Shown here piece after piece: positions 25,110-33,255 of a DNA stretch of 64,000 nt. Origin of the DNA: CAZGOM01 sp964527265 (GTDB lineage Bacteria > Planctomycetota > Phycisphaerae > Phycisphaerales > Phycisphaeraceae); NCBI GenBank assembly GCA_964527265.1, contig CAZGOM010000009.1, positions 1-64,000 of the forward strand, read 5' to 3'. The notes below the pieces were generated by a model that saw only the letters and a list, made by a program, of their open reading frames with translations, did not search any database and was not told the origin of the DNA. Each line of letters begins with the position of its first letter. Positions within the stretch are counted from its first letter, which is position 1. Both the position numbers and the translations under genes were made by a program.

Positions 25110-26495
25110 TTATTTAACAGGTTTATCGTCGTCGAGCTGGGTGAGTTCGTCGATCAGGAGATCATCGTCGTCGATTTCGAGAAAGCCCTGGGGAAGAGAG
25201 GGTGAATCGGCGCGTGGGGAAGCGGGTTTTGGCGGTTGTGCGGAAGCGGCGGGGGCCTGAGGTGAGTTGGCTGGGCGCGGTGTTTGCGGCTGAGGCTGGA
25301 TTGGGTTGATCGGGCGAAGGGCGGGGGATTGCGGGCCCTGCGTGGGTGGACGGCTGACGAGGCCCGAGCCGCCGGTGACGGGGCGGATGGTGGGGCGGTT
25401 GGAGGGATCGGCAGGGGGTTGGGAACCTGGGACCGGAGATTGGGTGGGCGGACGTCCGACGAGGCCGGAGCCTCCGGTGACGGGGCGCGGCGGGGTGCGG
25501 CCAATGATGCCCGAGCCGCCCTGGGCGGGAGGAGTTTGGGATGGGGAGAGTTTGTTGACGAGGCCGGAACCTGCTGCCGTGCCGGAGCCGCCGCTGACGG
25601 GGCGGATGGCGGCGCGTGCGATGTCGGAGGCGGATTTCCCGGTGGGGGTGCGTCCGACGAGGCCGGAGCCTGCCAGGCCTGAACCTGCCATGCCAGAGCC
25701 GGGAGAAGTGGGTGAGCCGGGCTTGGGCGGGGCGGCGCTGATGATGCCGGAGAGGCCGGCCATGCCGGAGTTGTTTGATCCGGCGCTGGAGGCGTCGCCC
25801 ATGGGGCGGGCCTGGACGCCGACGAGGGGCTCCCACTGGCCATCCTGCACGGTGACCTGGGTGGGCTTTTCGTATTCGTCGGTTTTGTATTGGGCGGATT
25901 CGAGGTTCAGGAGAAGCTTGAGGGCGTCGACGCCGACGAGCTTAGCGGCAGCGCAGTGGACGATATGGCCGTCGAAGATGATGACGCGGCCGATGAAGCG
26001 CTCGGTTTTGACAAAGAGGGTGGTTTTGATGCCGGGGTTGCAGAAGCGGGCGATGGCGGCGCGAACCTCAAGGTTGTTCTTGAGATCGGAATATTCATCG
26101 GCAGAGGTGGCCAGCACGGCTTTGATGGAGGCGATGACCTGCTTGACTTCCTCGCGGCTCTTGGCTTTTTCCAGATAGACCATGGCGCCGGCGGCGATGG
26201 TGGATTCGCGGTGCTCGTCGGAAGGAAGAGTGGACAGGACCACCTTGGACATGTTGGGGAAGTGCTTGGTGAGCATGGCCAGGAACTGGATGCCGTCGAC
26301 TTCCCGGAGCTTGATATCGGTGACGGTGACGTTGATCTTGGCTTGCTTGAGGATGGTGATGGCTTTGCGTGCGCCCTGGGCTTTATAGACGCGGGTGCGC
26401 TGCGGGTTGGCGCTTTCAGAGGCCATGTCCTCGAAATACTCGGTGATGGCCTCGAGGAAGATGGGGTCGTCATCAATGAACAGAATCGAAGCCAT
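25110..26495 (-). CDS. Response regulator with DUF4388/PATAN-like domain and Pro/Gly repeat tail
   Basis: A 461-residue protein from ATG 26495. Residues 1-125 are a receiver domain: acidic pair D8-D10 (FIDDDP), phospho-acceptor D60 in VTDIKL, a Ser/Thr switch near 88-89 and conserved K110. Residues about 145-225 (GRVIIFDGHIVHCAAAKLVG) resemble DUF4388, found in gliding and signalling proteins. The remaining 230 residues are disordered Pro/Gly/Ser sequence with at least five variants of PVTGGSGLVGRPP, then a short acidic end (EIDDDDLLIDELTQLDDD). There is no DNA-binding domain, so output is probably by protein contact. No histidine kinase is adjacent. Confidence 0.82.
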   Translation of the reverse strand: MASILFIDDDPIFLEAITEYFEDMASESANPQRTRVYKAQGARKAITILKQAKINVTVTDIKLREVDGIQFLAMLTKHFPNMSKVVLSTLPSDEHRESTIAAGAMVYLEKAKSREEVKQVIASIKAVLATSADEYSDLKNNLEVRAAIARFCNPGIKTTLFVKTERFIGRVIIFDGHIVHCAAAKLVGVDALKLLLNLESAQYKTDEYEKPTQVTVQDGQWEPLVGVQARPMGDASSAGSNNSGMAGLSGIISAAPPKPGSPTSPGSGMAGSGLAGSGLVGRTPTGKSASDIARAAIRPVSGGSGTAAGSGLVNKLSPSQTPPAQGGSGIIGRTPPRPVTGGSGLVGRPPTQSPVPGSQPPADPSNRPTIRPVTGGSGLVSRPPTQGPQSPALRPINPIQPQPQTPRPANSPQAPAASAQPPKPASPRADSPSLPQGFLEIDDDDLLIDELTQLDDDKPVK

Positions 26496-26789
26496 CAGCC
26501 CAAGCCTCCACCAAGCACAAGCGCAGGACAAACCACCTTAAATGCCCCGCGGCGGCAGGGTCGACGGGTCGAAACGATTGCCGATTGTCGGGCGTGGTTG
26601 CCTTGGCGCGTCACGGCGTCCGACAAAGGGCGCGAGGGGCCGGCGATCATGGGCCGGACCCGGTTTGGTTGAATCCTTAAGACTCGCCGCACAGCGAGGC
26701 TTGGTTTCAATGTTTCAATCATACCACGTGATAAAGCTAGAAATAGGTAGAGGGGGCAAGGAAGTGTATTTTGGGGGGAGTGCGGGATC
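26496..26789. other. Intergenic region upstream of the response regulator
   Basis: A 294-bp gap. I see no gene, terminator or clear promoter. The two ORFs crossing it have no recognisable protein features. It separates the glycogen-synthase gene stop (26790) from the regulator start. Confidence 0.5.
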
Positions 26790-28649
26790 TCACGGGCCGA
26801 TGGCTTCGAGGGCTTTCTGGTAGGCCTGGCGGTACCAGCGCCCAAGGTTGGACCAGTCGAAGTGTTCGCTCATGGATTCAACCTGGTTACGCATGGTTAC
26901 GCGTTCGCGGCGGTTTAGCAGGCAGAACTTGAGCATGCGGTCGGCCAGGTCGTCGGCGGCCTGATGGAAGCCCTGGGTGCGGCGATTGACGATGCCTACG
27001 CCGCGGGATTCATAGTCGGGCATTTCCTGCATGAGGTAGGTGCCAAAGCCCGAGAGATCGGACGTGATGGCGGGGACGCCCAGGGCGATGGATTCCAGGG
27101 GTGTGTAGCCCCAGGGTTCATAGTAGCTGGGGAAGACGCCCAGGTGGCAGCCACGGACGAACTGGTCGTAATCCATGCCGAACAAGGGGTTTGTGGGGGT
27201 GATGAAGTCGGGGTGGTAGATGATTTTGACGGGGTCGTGCTGGTTGTTGAAGAGCTGGCAGTTTCGGATTTGGGCGAGGACTTCGTCCTTGGCGTCGTCG
27301 AGGAGATCGTGGGTGACGACGACGGGGAGGGCTTCGCGACGCAGGGCCTGGAGGTTACGGCGCAGGCGAAGGACCCAGTATTCGTCGATGAGGGAATTAA
27401 GGTCAGGAATGCGGCCGGCGGCGACGGCTTCAAAGAAAGGTTCTTTGAGCTGGTCGGTGATGGCGTCGGTGACGGTGCGCAGCTCATCAAGCATGGCGTG
27501 GCTGGAGAGCGTGGGGACGTTGATGGAGCGGGTGGGGCGGCGGGTGATGATGAAGAAGACGACCGTCATGGGACTGTTGATGGCCTTCAGGCGGTGGTTC
27601 AGGCGGGCGAGGGCCTCGATGGTGACATCCATGCCCTTGTTGCGGTATTCGTAGCGGCCGGAGGTGAAGAAGTAGACGGTTTTGTCGAGGTCGAAGGAGT
27701 AGGAGGGGAAAAAATGCCCCATCGTGAAGTGATGGATTTTTTCCTTGTACAGCCGGTGAAGATTCTGGAACTCATGGAGGGCGGTGAAGCGCTGGATGTT
27801 GAGCCCGTTGGGGAGCAGGACATCGGGGCGGCGGCCCAGGAGGTGCTGGCATTCATCGCCGGTGACGTCAGAGACAGTGGTGAAGACGTGTGAGCCGTGC
27901 GCGGCGGCACGCTCGATGCGGTACTCGGCTTCGATGTTGAAGTGCTTGGCCTGATCGTAGGGCTGGTAGTAGGGAAGCTTGTTGTAGAACTCGCCATCGT
28001 TCATGGCGAGGTAGCGGCCCAGGATGGTGGCGTGGGTGGTGAAGACGATGGAACCGGGCCAGTTTTCCTTGCGGAGCATGGGGATGGAGACACCGGCCAT
28101 CCACTCGTGGAAGTGGGCGATGAGCTTGCGGCGGCCGGATTCCTTGGCGGCGAGCAGTTGCAGGAAGATGCGGGAGGCTTCGCCGAAGGCGGTGACCTGG
28201 TTGATGAGGTCGTGATGCGCGGGGGTGGAGATTTCGTGGTCTTTCCAGAGGCGGTACTTGATATCGCCAAGCCTGGAATAGAGGTCTGTGTAGTTCAGCA
28301 GGACGACGTGGGGACGCCCGGTGACGAGCCAGCGGCCCAGGTGGGCGCCGATGCCGATTTCACGCATCTGGCGGACGACCTGACCGACAGGGCCGGTGAG
28401 GGGGACGGGTTCAAATTCGACGAGGGCGTTCTTATGAACGTAAGGACCGATGAGGAAATAGCGGGAGCCCCAGGTCTGGATGACTGAGGGGATCTTGGAG
28501 CGGATGACGGTGTAGATCCCGCCGAGCTGGTTACAGACTTCCCAGGCGATTTCGGCCAGGAGAGGCTCGGCTTTGCGAGAGGAGGCCTTGCCGGAGGTGT
28601 CTGGTTCGTCGAGGGAGGCTTGATGGGGAATCTGGTGTTCTTCGGACAC
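26790..28649 (-). CDS. Glycogen synthase of the eukaryote-like GT3 family
   Basis: A 619-residue glycosyltransferase. The N-terminus EIAWEVCNQLGGIYTVIRSK is the signature of GT3 (animal and fungal type) glycogen synthases, which use UDP-glucose, rather than GT5 bacterial GlgA. ARFHEWMAGV-type (IAHFHEWMAGVSIP) and TTHATILGRYLA follow in the N-terminal Rossmann half. The C-terminal half has VFPSYYEPWGYTPLESIALG, the E-x7-E region typical of GT-B retaining enzymes. Start is GTG 28649 with AGGAGG five bases upstream. It is monocistronic. Bacterial GT3 enzymes are known but uncommon. Confidence 0.88.
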   Translation of the reverse strand: MSEEHQIPHQASLDEPDTSGKASSRKAEPLLAEIAWEVCNQLGGIYTVIRSKIPSVIQTWGSRYFLIGPYVHKNALVEFEPVPLTGPVGQVVRQMREIGIGAHLGRWLVTGRPHVVLLNYTDLYSRLGDIKYRLWKDHEISTPAHHDLINQVTAFGEASRIFLQLLAAKESGRRKLIAHFHEWMAGVSIPMLRKENWPGSIVFTTHATILGRYLAMNDGEFYNKLPYYQPYDQAKHFNIEAEYRIERAAAHGSHVFTTVSDVTGDECQHLLGRRPDVLLPNGLNIQRFTALHEFQNLHRLYKEKIHHFTMGHFFPSYSFDLDKTVYFFTSGRYEYRNKGMDVTIEALARLNHRLKAINSPMTVVFFIITRRPTRSINVPTLSSHAMLDELRTVTDAITDQLKEPFFEAVAAGRIPDLNSLIDEYWVLRLRRNLQALRREALPVVVTHDLLDDAKDEVLAQIRNCQLFNNQHDPVKIIYHPDFITPTNPLFGMDYDQFVRGCHLGVFPSYYEPWGYTPLESIALGVPAITSDLSGFGTYLMQEMPDYESRGVGIVNRRTQGFHQAADDLADRMLKFCLLNRRERVTMRNQVESMSEHFDWSNLGRWYRQAYQKALEAIGP

Positions 28650-28798
28650 GGGGCCTCCTGATGGCCTGCTTGAGTGGGCAAGGTCTTGTGAGGCATATTG
28701 TTATGTGTTGGGGCGGGGGGCGTAAAACGGGGTGGCTGGAAGTGTGGAGATCTGGTGGAGGAAAGGTGGGAATAGCAGTGGATTATCGGACCTGAGGA

Positions 28799-28852
28799 TG
28801 GGTCTTGGGTTTTGGAAGAGAGAAGAGGTCCTGCGTCCTGTGTCGAAGAGGA
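28799..28852 (+). repeat. TTGGGTTTTGG and TCCTGCG tracts
   Basis: 28799-28815 is a heptad-like TGGGTCTTGGG tract; 28828-28852 is a TCCTGCG/TCCTGTG tract ending TCGAAGAG. They sit together between two minus-strand genes, about 15 kb from the main repeat cluster. Confidence 0.7.
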
Positions 28853-28916
28853 AGAGGTTCAGGGGAAGAGGGGCGGGACTGTGATTTTTCTGACAAGCCC
28901 TAGAATCCATCTTCAC

Positions 28917-29666
28917 TCACTGCCACATGAAGTAGAAAGAGCCGTTGGCGTTGAAGTAGGTGGTGCGGCTGAGGGTTTCGGTGGGGAGCCATGAAACGGC
29001 ACCGTCGGTGTACCCGACATTGCAGCCGCGGGCGATGGTGGAGCGGTAGGTGAGGCCGGTGACCTGGGAGGAGACGAATTGGTAGACGGGCTGGTCGGGG
29101 GCCTGATGGGTGGTGTGGATGGGGCTGAGCTGAAGGTTGCTGTAACGCTGCACATCGGCGATGAGGACGCTGCGGCGATTGTATTGGTCGAGCGCGTCGC
29201 TGGCTTTACGTGGAGACCTGGGCCTGACTGTGGTGGTGGGGATGGAGTATGCGTAGTAGGAGTATTCGATGGATGCGTCACTGATGTTGATGTAGGCCGA
29301 ACGGAGGTGGGTGGGGATCTGGCCTTCAGGGTCGAAGAAGAGGCTGTGGACGCGGAAGGTGCCGTCGGGGTTGGAGAGCGTGGTGCCGCCATCGATGTAG
29401 GGGCTGATCAACTTGAAGAAATTGCCGCGGACGACGTTGAGGTAGAGATTGCCGTCGCCCCTGGGCATGTACCAGTCTTTATTGTCGGCCGCGTAGCTGG
29501 TGGAGAGCTGCGCCCAGGCGCGGAGTTGGGCGGCGCACTGGAGCTGACGGGCAGACATGCGGGCGCGGGAGAGCGCGGGGGCGAGCAGGGAGAGGAGCAC
29601 TGCGACGACGGCGATGACAATAAGCAATTCAACCAGTGAAAAACCGTTGCGTTTGACGTGATGCAT
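28917..29666 (-). CDS. Prepilin-type protein, tandem paralogue B
   Basis: A 249-residue protein with GFSLVELLIVIAVVAVLL, the prepilin cleavage and transmembrane segment, after an 8-residue leader. LAPALSRARMSARQLQCAAQ follows, as in planctomycete prepilin-like proteins. It shares most of its sequence with the 29908-30648 product, including DNKDWYMPRGDG and GCNVGYTDGAVSWLPTETL, and both end in MWQ. The usual H of H-X9-DG is replaced by R (ARGCNVGYTDG). It is probably a membrane-anchored exported protein; its function is unknown. Confidence 0.88.
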   Translation of the reverse strand: MHHVKRNGFSLVELLIVIAVVAVLLSLLAPALSRARMSARQLQCAAQLRAWAQLSTSYAADNKDWYMPRGDGNLYLNVVRGNFFKLISPYIDGGTTLSNPDGTFRVHSLFFDPEGQIPTHLRSAYINISDASIEYSYYAYSIPTTTVRPRSPRKASDALDQYNRRSVLIADVQRYSNLQLSPIHTTHQAPDQPVYQFVSSQVTGLTYRSTIARGCNVGYTDGAVSWLPTETLSRTTYFNANGSFYFMWQ

Positions 29667-29907
29667 TTTTAATCCTTAGAAGTGGAACCAACCTCAATAA
29701 TTGAAATGATAGCAATTTCAATTATTGAAATTAGATGCAGTTGGATTTTATAAAAGTTGATGTGAGCGCTGAAAGATTTCGCATGAACGAAGATAGTGCT
29801 TAAAATGCGAAGCCGCCATATGATTATTTTCAATTGTATTTTCAGGTGGGACGAGGTTGCAGGCGTGTGCAGGACACAGTCCTTCGGGCCGAGCCATCTG
29901 GAAACGG
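29667..29907. other. AT-rich spacer between prepilin paralogues
   Basis: A 241-bp gap of markedly low GC. It carries a 13-bp inverted repeat (29695-29727). No gene is supported here. Confidence 0.6.
29695..29727. promoter_or_regulatory. 13-bp AT-rich inverted repeat upstream of the prepilin gene
   Basis: The arms CAATAATTGAAAT and ATTTCAATTATTG pair perfectly around a 7-nt loop. A further overlapping half-site (AATTATTGAAATT) follows directly. It lies 29-61 bp upstream of ATG 29666. It could be a dimeric-regulator operator or an AU-rich hairpin. Confidence 0.6.
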
Positions 29908-30648
29908 TCACTGCCACATGAAGTTGTAGGAGCCGTTGGCGGTGAAATAGGTGTTGGAGCGGTTGAGGGTTTCGGTGGGGAGCCAGGCGACCGCACCGTC
30001 GGTGTAGCCGACGTTGCAGCCGCGGGCGACGGCGGAGCGGTAGGTGAGGCCGGTGATTTGTGAGGAGACGTATTCGTAGACGGGCTGGCCGGGGGTCTGA
30101 TGGGTGGTTTGGAGGGGGGTGAGCTGGAGGTTGGTGTAGCGATGGACGTCGGCGAAGAGGACGCTGCGGCGGTTGGCCTGGTCGATGGAATCGCTGGCTT
30201 TCCTGGGGGAGCGGGGAACGATGGCAGAGCCATTGGTGGCGTGGGCGTAGTAAGCGTATTCAATGGAGGCTTCGTTGGACCTGATGTAAGCGGCGCGGAG
30301 GCTGGGGGGAATCTGGCCTTCAGGGTCGAAGAAAAGGTTGTGGACGCGGAAGGTGGAGGCGGTGATGAGGATGGGGGTGCCGCCGTCGATGTAGGGGCTG
30401 ACCATCTTGAAGAAATTGCCGCGGATGACGTTGAGGTAGAGATCGCCGTCGCCGCGGGGCATGTACCAGTCTTTGTTGTCGGCGGCGTAAGTGGTGGCGA
30501 TCTGCGTCCATGCGCGGATCTGCGCGGCACACTGGACCTGGCGGGCGGTCATGCGGGCGCGGGAAAGGCTGGGAACAAGAACAGCAACAAGGACGCCGAT
30601 AACCGCGATGACGACAAGAAGCTCAACGAGGGAGAAGGCGCGTTTCAT
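29908..30648 (-). CDS. Prepilin-type protein, tandem paralogue A
   Basis: A 246-residue protein from ATG 30648 (an upstream start at 30690 would give a non-canonical leader). The prepilin segment AFSLVELLVVIAVIGVLVA follows a four-residue leader MKRA. It then runs parallel to the 28917-29666 product with high similarity along its whole length, ending FTANGSYNFMWQ. The pair is a tandem duplication whose spacer has diverged completely. A palindrome AACCTAGGTT (30689-30698) lies about 40 bp upstream of the start. Confidence 0.88.
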   Translation of the reverse strand: MKRAFSLVELLVVIAVIGVLVAVLVPSLSRARMTARQVQCAAQIRAWTQIATTYAADNKDWYMPRGDGDLYLNVIRGNFFKMVSPYIDGGTPILITASTFRVHNLFFDPEGQIPPSLRAAYIRSNEASIEYAYYAHATNGSAIVPRSPRKASDSIDQANRRSVLFADVHRYTNLQLTPLQTTHQTPGQPVYEYVSSQITGLTYRSAVARGCNVGYTDGAVAWLPTETLNRSNTYFTANGSYNFMWQ

Positions 30649-30785
30649 TTGGAAAACTTTCGTGGGATGGGTCTGTGGAAATGAATACAACCTAGGTTAT
30701 CAGTCAGGTGCAAGATGAAGCAAGATAAAACTGCCCTGCCGGGAGAATGTGTAACAAATACCGGAAATTCAGGGAAGGGATAACG

Positions 30786-31817
30786 TCAGCGGGCTTGTTG
30801 GGGGGAATAGACAGGGACGAGGAAAGAGACGTGGAAGTCGACGCCGCTACGTTTGCCGTGCGCGACGAGTTCCCAGTAACGCATGCCGTCGGGGGGCGGG
30901 ACGCTGTTGAGTTGGTCGTCGTCGGAATAGTCGGCAATGGGAAGCGACAGGAATGTGGAGGGGGCGTCGGCGGGGATATCGAAGTCGATTTGAAGAGGAT
31001 TGGAATCGAGGGTGATGTCGTGGGCGATGTACTGGGCGATGAAAACCTGGCGGAAGCGGGTGATGGGCCCGTCGTCGGATGAACTGTCAGCGTTTGCCTT
31101 GACGAATTGTTCGACGCGGCCCCCTTCGTTGGAGATGTAAGTGGGTTGGATGCAGCGGAGGGTGAGGGTGAAAGTTTTGAAGCTGCCCAGGAAGCACGCA
31201 GGTTTAAGGGTGGCTTTCAGGGTGGAGCCGGTGAGGAAGGGGGCATGATTGAACTGGAGGCGCGTGGCGCCAAACCGGAGGTAGCGGAAGGTGCGGCGGA
31301 GGGTGAGGAAGTACAGGAAGAAGAACCCCATCACGCTTATGAAAGGAATAAGAGTGTATTGGAGTGCAACGGGACCATCAAAGGGGATTTTCAGGATGAA
31401 AATAAGGGTGACGGGGACATTGCAGATGGTAAACCAGAAGAGCCCGGCGAAGGCGGAGACGAGGGTGTGGCGCAGGCTGGTGGCGTTGTGGCCGGTGTCG
31501 TCCCACGGGTAGTCATGTACCCATGACTGACCGGGATAACGGGTGATGACGGATCGGTGGCGCAGCCAGATGAAAAGGTGATGGAGGGTGTATTCAAGGT
31601 TGACCAGGCCGATGAACAAAGCCACACCGGGAACGACATAGAGCGCGCGTGGCACATCGTTGTAGTAAATGGCGGGGAAGAGGACGATGGCGACGACGAG
31701 GGCGACCGCGCCGACACCGGTGAACCAGAGGGGGAAGCCCTCCAGGAGCATGTCGTCCCGGGAGGCGTAGGAGGTGAGGTCAGAGGGTGCGTCGACGGGT
31801 GTAAAGCGCTTGTCCAT
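30786..31817 (-). CDS. Unrecognised four-helix membrane protein
   Basis: I do not recognise this family. From ATG 31817 the protein has 343 residues. Two hydrophobic helices lie at about 27-50 (WFTGVGAVALVVAIVLFPA) and 57-80 (LYVVPGVALFIGLVNLEY), and two more at about 125-150 and 158-180. A roughly 165-residue C-terminal soluble domain is beta-rich. Between helices 2 and 3, HLFIWLRHRSVITRYPGQSW VHDYPWDDTGHN contains conserved-looking Trp, His and Asp residues. The topology resembles DUF3592-type sensory proteins, without a confident match. It lies downstream of SOD on the same strand after a terminator, so it is probably a separate unit. Confidence 0.7.
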   Translation of the reverse strand: MDKRFTPVDAPSDLTSYASRDDMLLEGFPLWFTGVGAVALVVAIVLFPAIYYNDVPRALYVVPGVALFIGLVNLEYTLHHLFIWLRHRSVITRYPGQSWVHDYPWDDTGHNATSLRHTLVSAFAGLFWFTICNVPVTLIFILKIPFDGPVALQYTLIPFISVMGFFFLYFLTLRRTFRYLRFGATRLQFNHAPFLTGSTLKATLKPACFLGSFKTFTLTLRCIQPTYISNEGGRVEQFVKANADSSSDDGPITRFRQVFIAQYIAHDITLDSNPLQIDFDIPADAPSTFLSLPIADYSDDDQLNSVPPPDGMRYWELVAHGKRSGVDFHVSFLVPVYSPQQAR

Positions 31818-31970
31818 GATGAGGAACATGATGCGAAGGGCAATGACGGGGCACAAGGCCCGAAAACGTCCGAATACAGCGATTGGGAAGAGGGGTGGGG
31901 GAATTCTGAATAACGGGGGAAATGTTCAAATCTTCAAGTGGAAAAACAGGATTGGATGGGGTGGAGGGAA

Positions 31971-32002
31971 TAAGAAAAACAGCACGGCGCGGGCCGTGCT
32001 GT
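31971..32002 (-). terminator. Intrinsic terminator of the superoxide dismutase gene
   Basis: A 10-bp perfect stem (ACAGCACGGC with GCCGTGCTGT, 4-nt loop). On the minus strand it is followed by TTTTCTTATT. It starts 23 nt after the sodA-like stop. Confidence 0.88.
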
Positions 32003-32024
32003 GAAGATTGATATTGAGGTTTGA

Positions 32025-32762
32025 TTACTTGGCCGCGGCGCTGAGGTTGAGGGCGACATTGGGCCAGTTGACGACGTCCCACCAGGCTTTGACGTAGTCG
32101 GCGCGGCGGTTCTGGTATTTGAGGTAATAAGCGTGTTCCCACACGTCGCAGCCCAGAAGCGGGGTGACGCCCCACTGGGTAAGGTCCTGCTGTTTTTCAC
32201 AGGTGAGGATGACGAGGGATTTGGCGTGGGGCTCATAGCACAGGAGGGCCCAGCCGCCGCCTTCGACCTGGTTTGCGGCCGCGGTGAACTGCTGACGCGC
32301 GGCTTCAACGGTGCCGAAGGACTGGGTGATGGCTTTGGCCAGATCGCCGGTTGGGTCGCCGCCGCCGCCCTTGCCGGGGGGGGCCATGTTGCTCCAGAAC
32401 ATGGTGTGGAGGAAGTGGCCTGAGCCGTGGAAGGCCAGTTCGCGCGACCAGTGCTTGACCAAGCCGAACTCGTTGGTTTTTCGGGCTTCCGCGAGCTTGG
32501 CCATGGCAGTGTTGAGCCCGTTGACGTAGGCCAGGTGGTGCTTGTCGTGGTGAAGCTTCATGGTGGCTTCATCGATGGCGGGTTCAAGGGCTTTATAGTC
32601 GTAGGGGAGATCGGGCAGAATGTATTTGGCGGAGGCGGCGTCGTACCCTTCAAGGGCGGGGACGGAGGCGGCTGCGGCGGCCTGGTCGACCTGGACATTG
32701 GCCATGGCGAGGGCGCCCAGGGTGAAGCCGGCGGTGCCGAGGAGTTCGCGTCGATTCAACAT
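32025..32762 (-). CDS. Fe/Mn superoxide dismutase with Tat signal
   Basis: A 245-residue enzyme that dismutates superoxide to peroxide and oxygen. The N-terminus MLNRRELLGTAGFTLGALAM is a twin-arginine signal, so the enzyme is probably exported folded and metal-loaded. The SOD domain starts near YILPDLPYDYKALEP. Metal ligands are visible as KLHHDKHHLAYV, HFLHTMFWSNM and the signature GCDVWEHAYY (204-213, with D206 and H210). The sequence alone does not settle iron versus manganese. ATG 32762 gives the clean Tat leader. Two tiny membrane ORFs lie just upstream on the same strand. Confidence 0.93.
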   Translation of the reverse strand: MLNRRELLGTAGFTLGALAMANVQVDQAAAAASVPALEGYDAASAKYILPDLPYDYKALEPAIDEATMKLHHDKHHLAYVNGLNTAMAKLAEARKTNEFGLVKHWSRELAFHGSGHFLHTMFWSNMAPPGKGGGGDPTGDLAKAITQSFGTVEAARQQFTAAANQVEGGGWALLCYEPHAKSLVILTCEKQQDLTQWGVTPLLGCDVWEHAYYLKYQNRRADYVKAWWDVVNWPNVALNLSAAAK

Positions 32763-32873
32763 GGATGAGGCTCCGGTCAATCAAGAGGTTTTACATGGGG
32801 AAATAGACGTACCGGCGATTGTACGGCGGGAGCGGATCAGGTTTCTCCTGATTTGTCAGGAAAGTTGGGCAGG

Positions 32874-33017
32874 TCAGGGTTTGGGTTTGCGAAGCTGGAA
32901 ATAGATGAAAAGGCCTGCGGCAATAAGGACGAAGATGAAGACTCCCAGGGCGAGGAAGCCGGGGTTTAAGGCGTTGGGGTCGTCGGCAAGGGAAATCATT
33001 CTGGCGAGGGTGTGCAT
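32874..33017 (-). CDS. Tiny membrane protein (47 aa) upstream of SOD
   Basis: A 48-codon ORF starting at ATG 33017. It has a soluble N-terminus with DDPNALNPG, one strong transmembrane helix (FLALGVFIFVLIAAGLFIYF, residues 21-40) and a basic end (QLRKPKP). The positive-inside rule would place the C-terminus in the cytoplasm. No good Shine-Dalgarno is visible, but it starts 9 nt after the stop of the 32-aa ORF before it, which suggests coupling. The family is unknown to me. Confidence 0.5.
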   Translation of the reverse strand: MHTLARMISLADDPNALNPGFLALGVFIFVLIAAGLFIYFQLRKPKP

Positions 33018-33026
33018 GGGGGGATT

Positions 33027-33125
33027 CTACTTATTGAACATGCGATAGACGAAAACACCCCCGAGAGCCAGCAAAACAAGCCCGAAAAAGGCGGCCGCGG
33101 CGAGGATGAGCAGGCTGATTAGCAT
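33027..33125 (-). CDS. Tiny membrane protein (32 aa) upstream of SOD
   Basis: A 33-codon ORF from ATG 33125. It is almost entirely one hydrophobic helix (LLILAAAAFFGLVLLALGGV) ending VYRMFNK. A GGTGA element lies about 10 nt upstream of the start. Its two-gene arrangement with the 32874-33017 ORF resembles paired small membrane subunits. A chance ORF cannot be excluded. Confidence 0.42.
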   Translation of the reverse strand: MLISLLILAAAAFFGLVLLALGGVFVYRMFNK

Positions 33126-33255
33126 GGGTGAATCACCGATGTGAAGAGGCTAAAAAATCCGCACATTATGGATTATGGGGACCGGCGTTGTGAATAGCAA
33201 CTGATTTTGGGAGCGGAGTGACGTACAATCCCGGGCTTTTCCAAAGCAGCGATTT

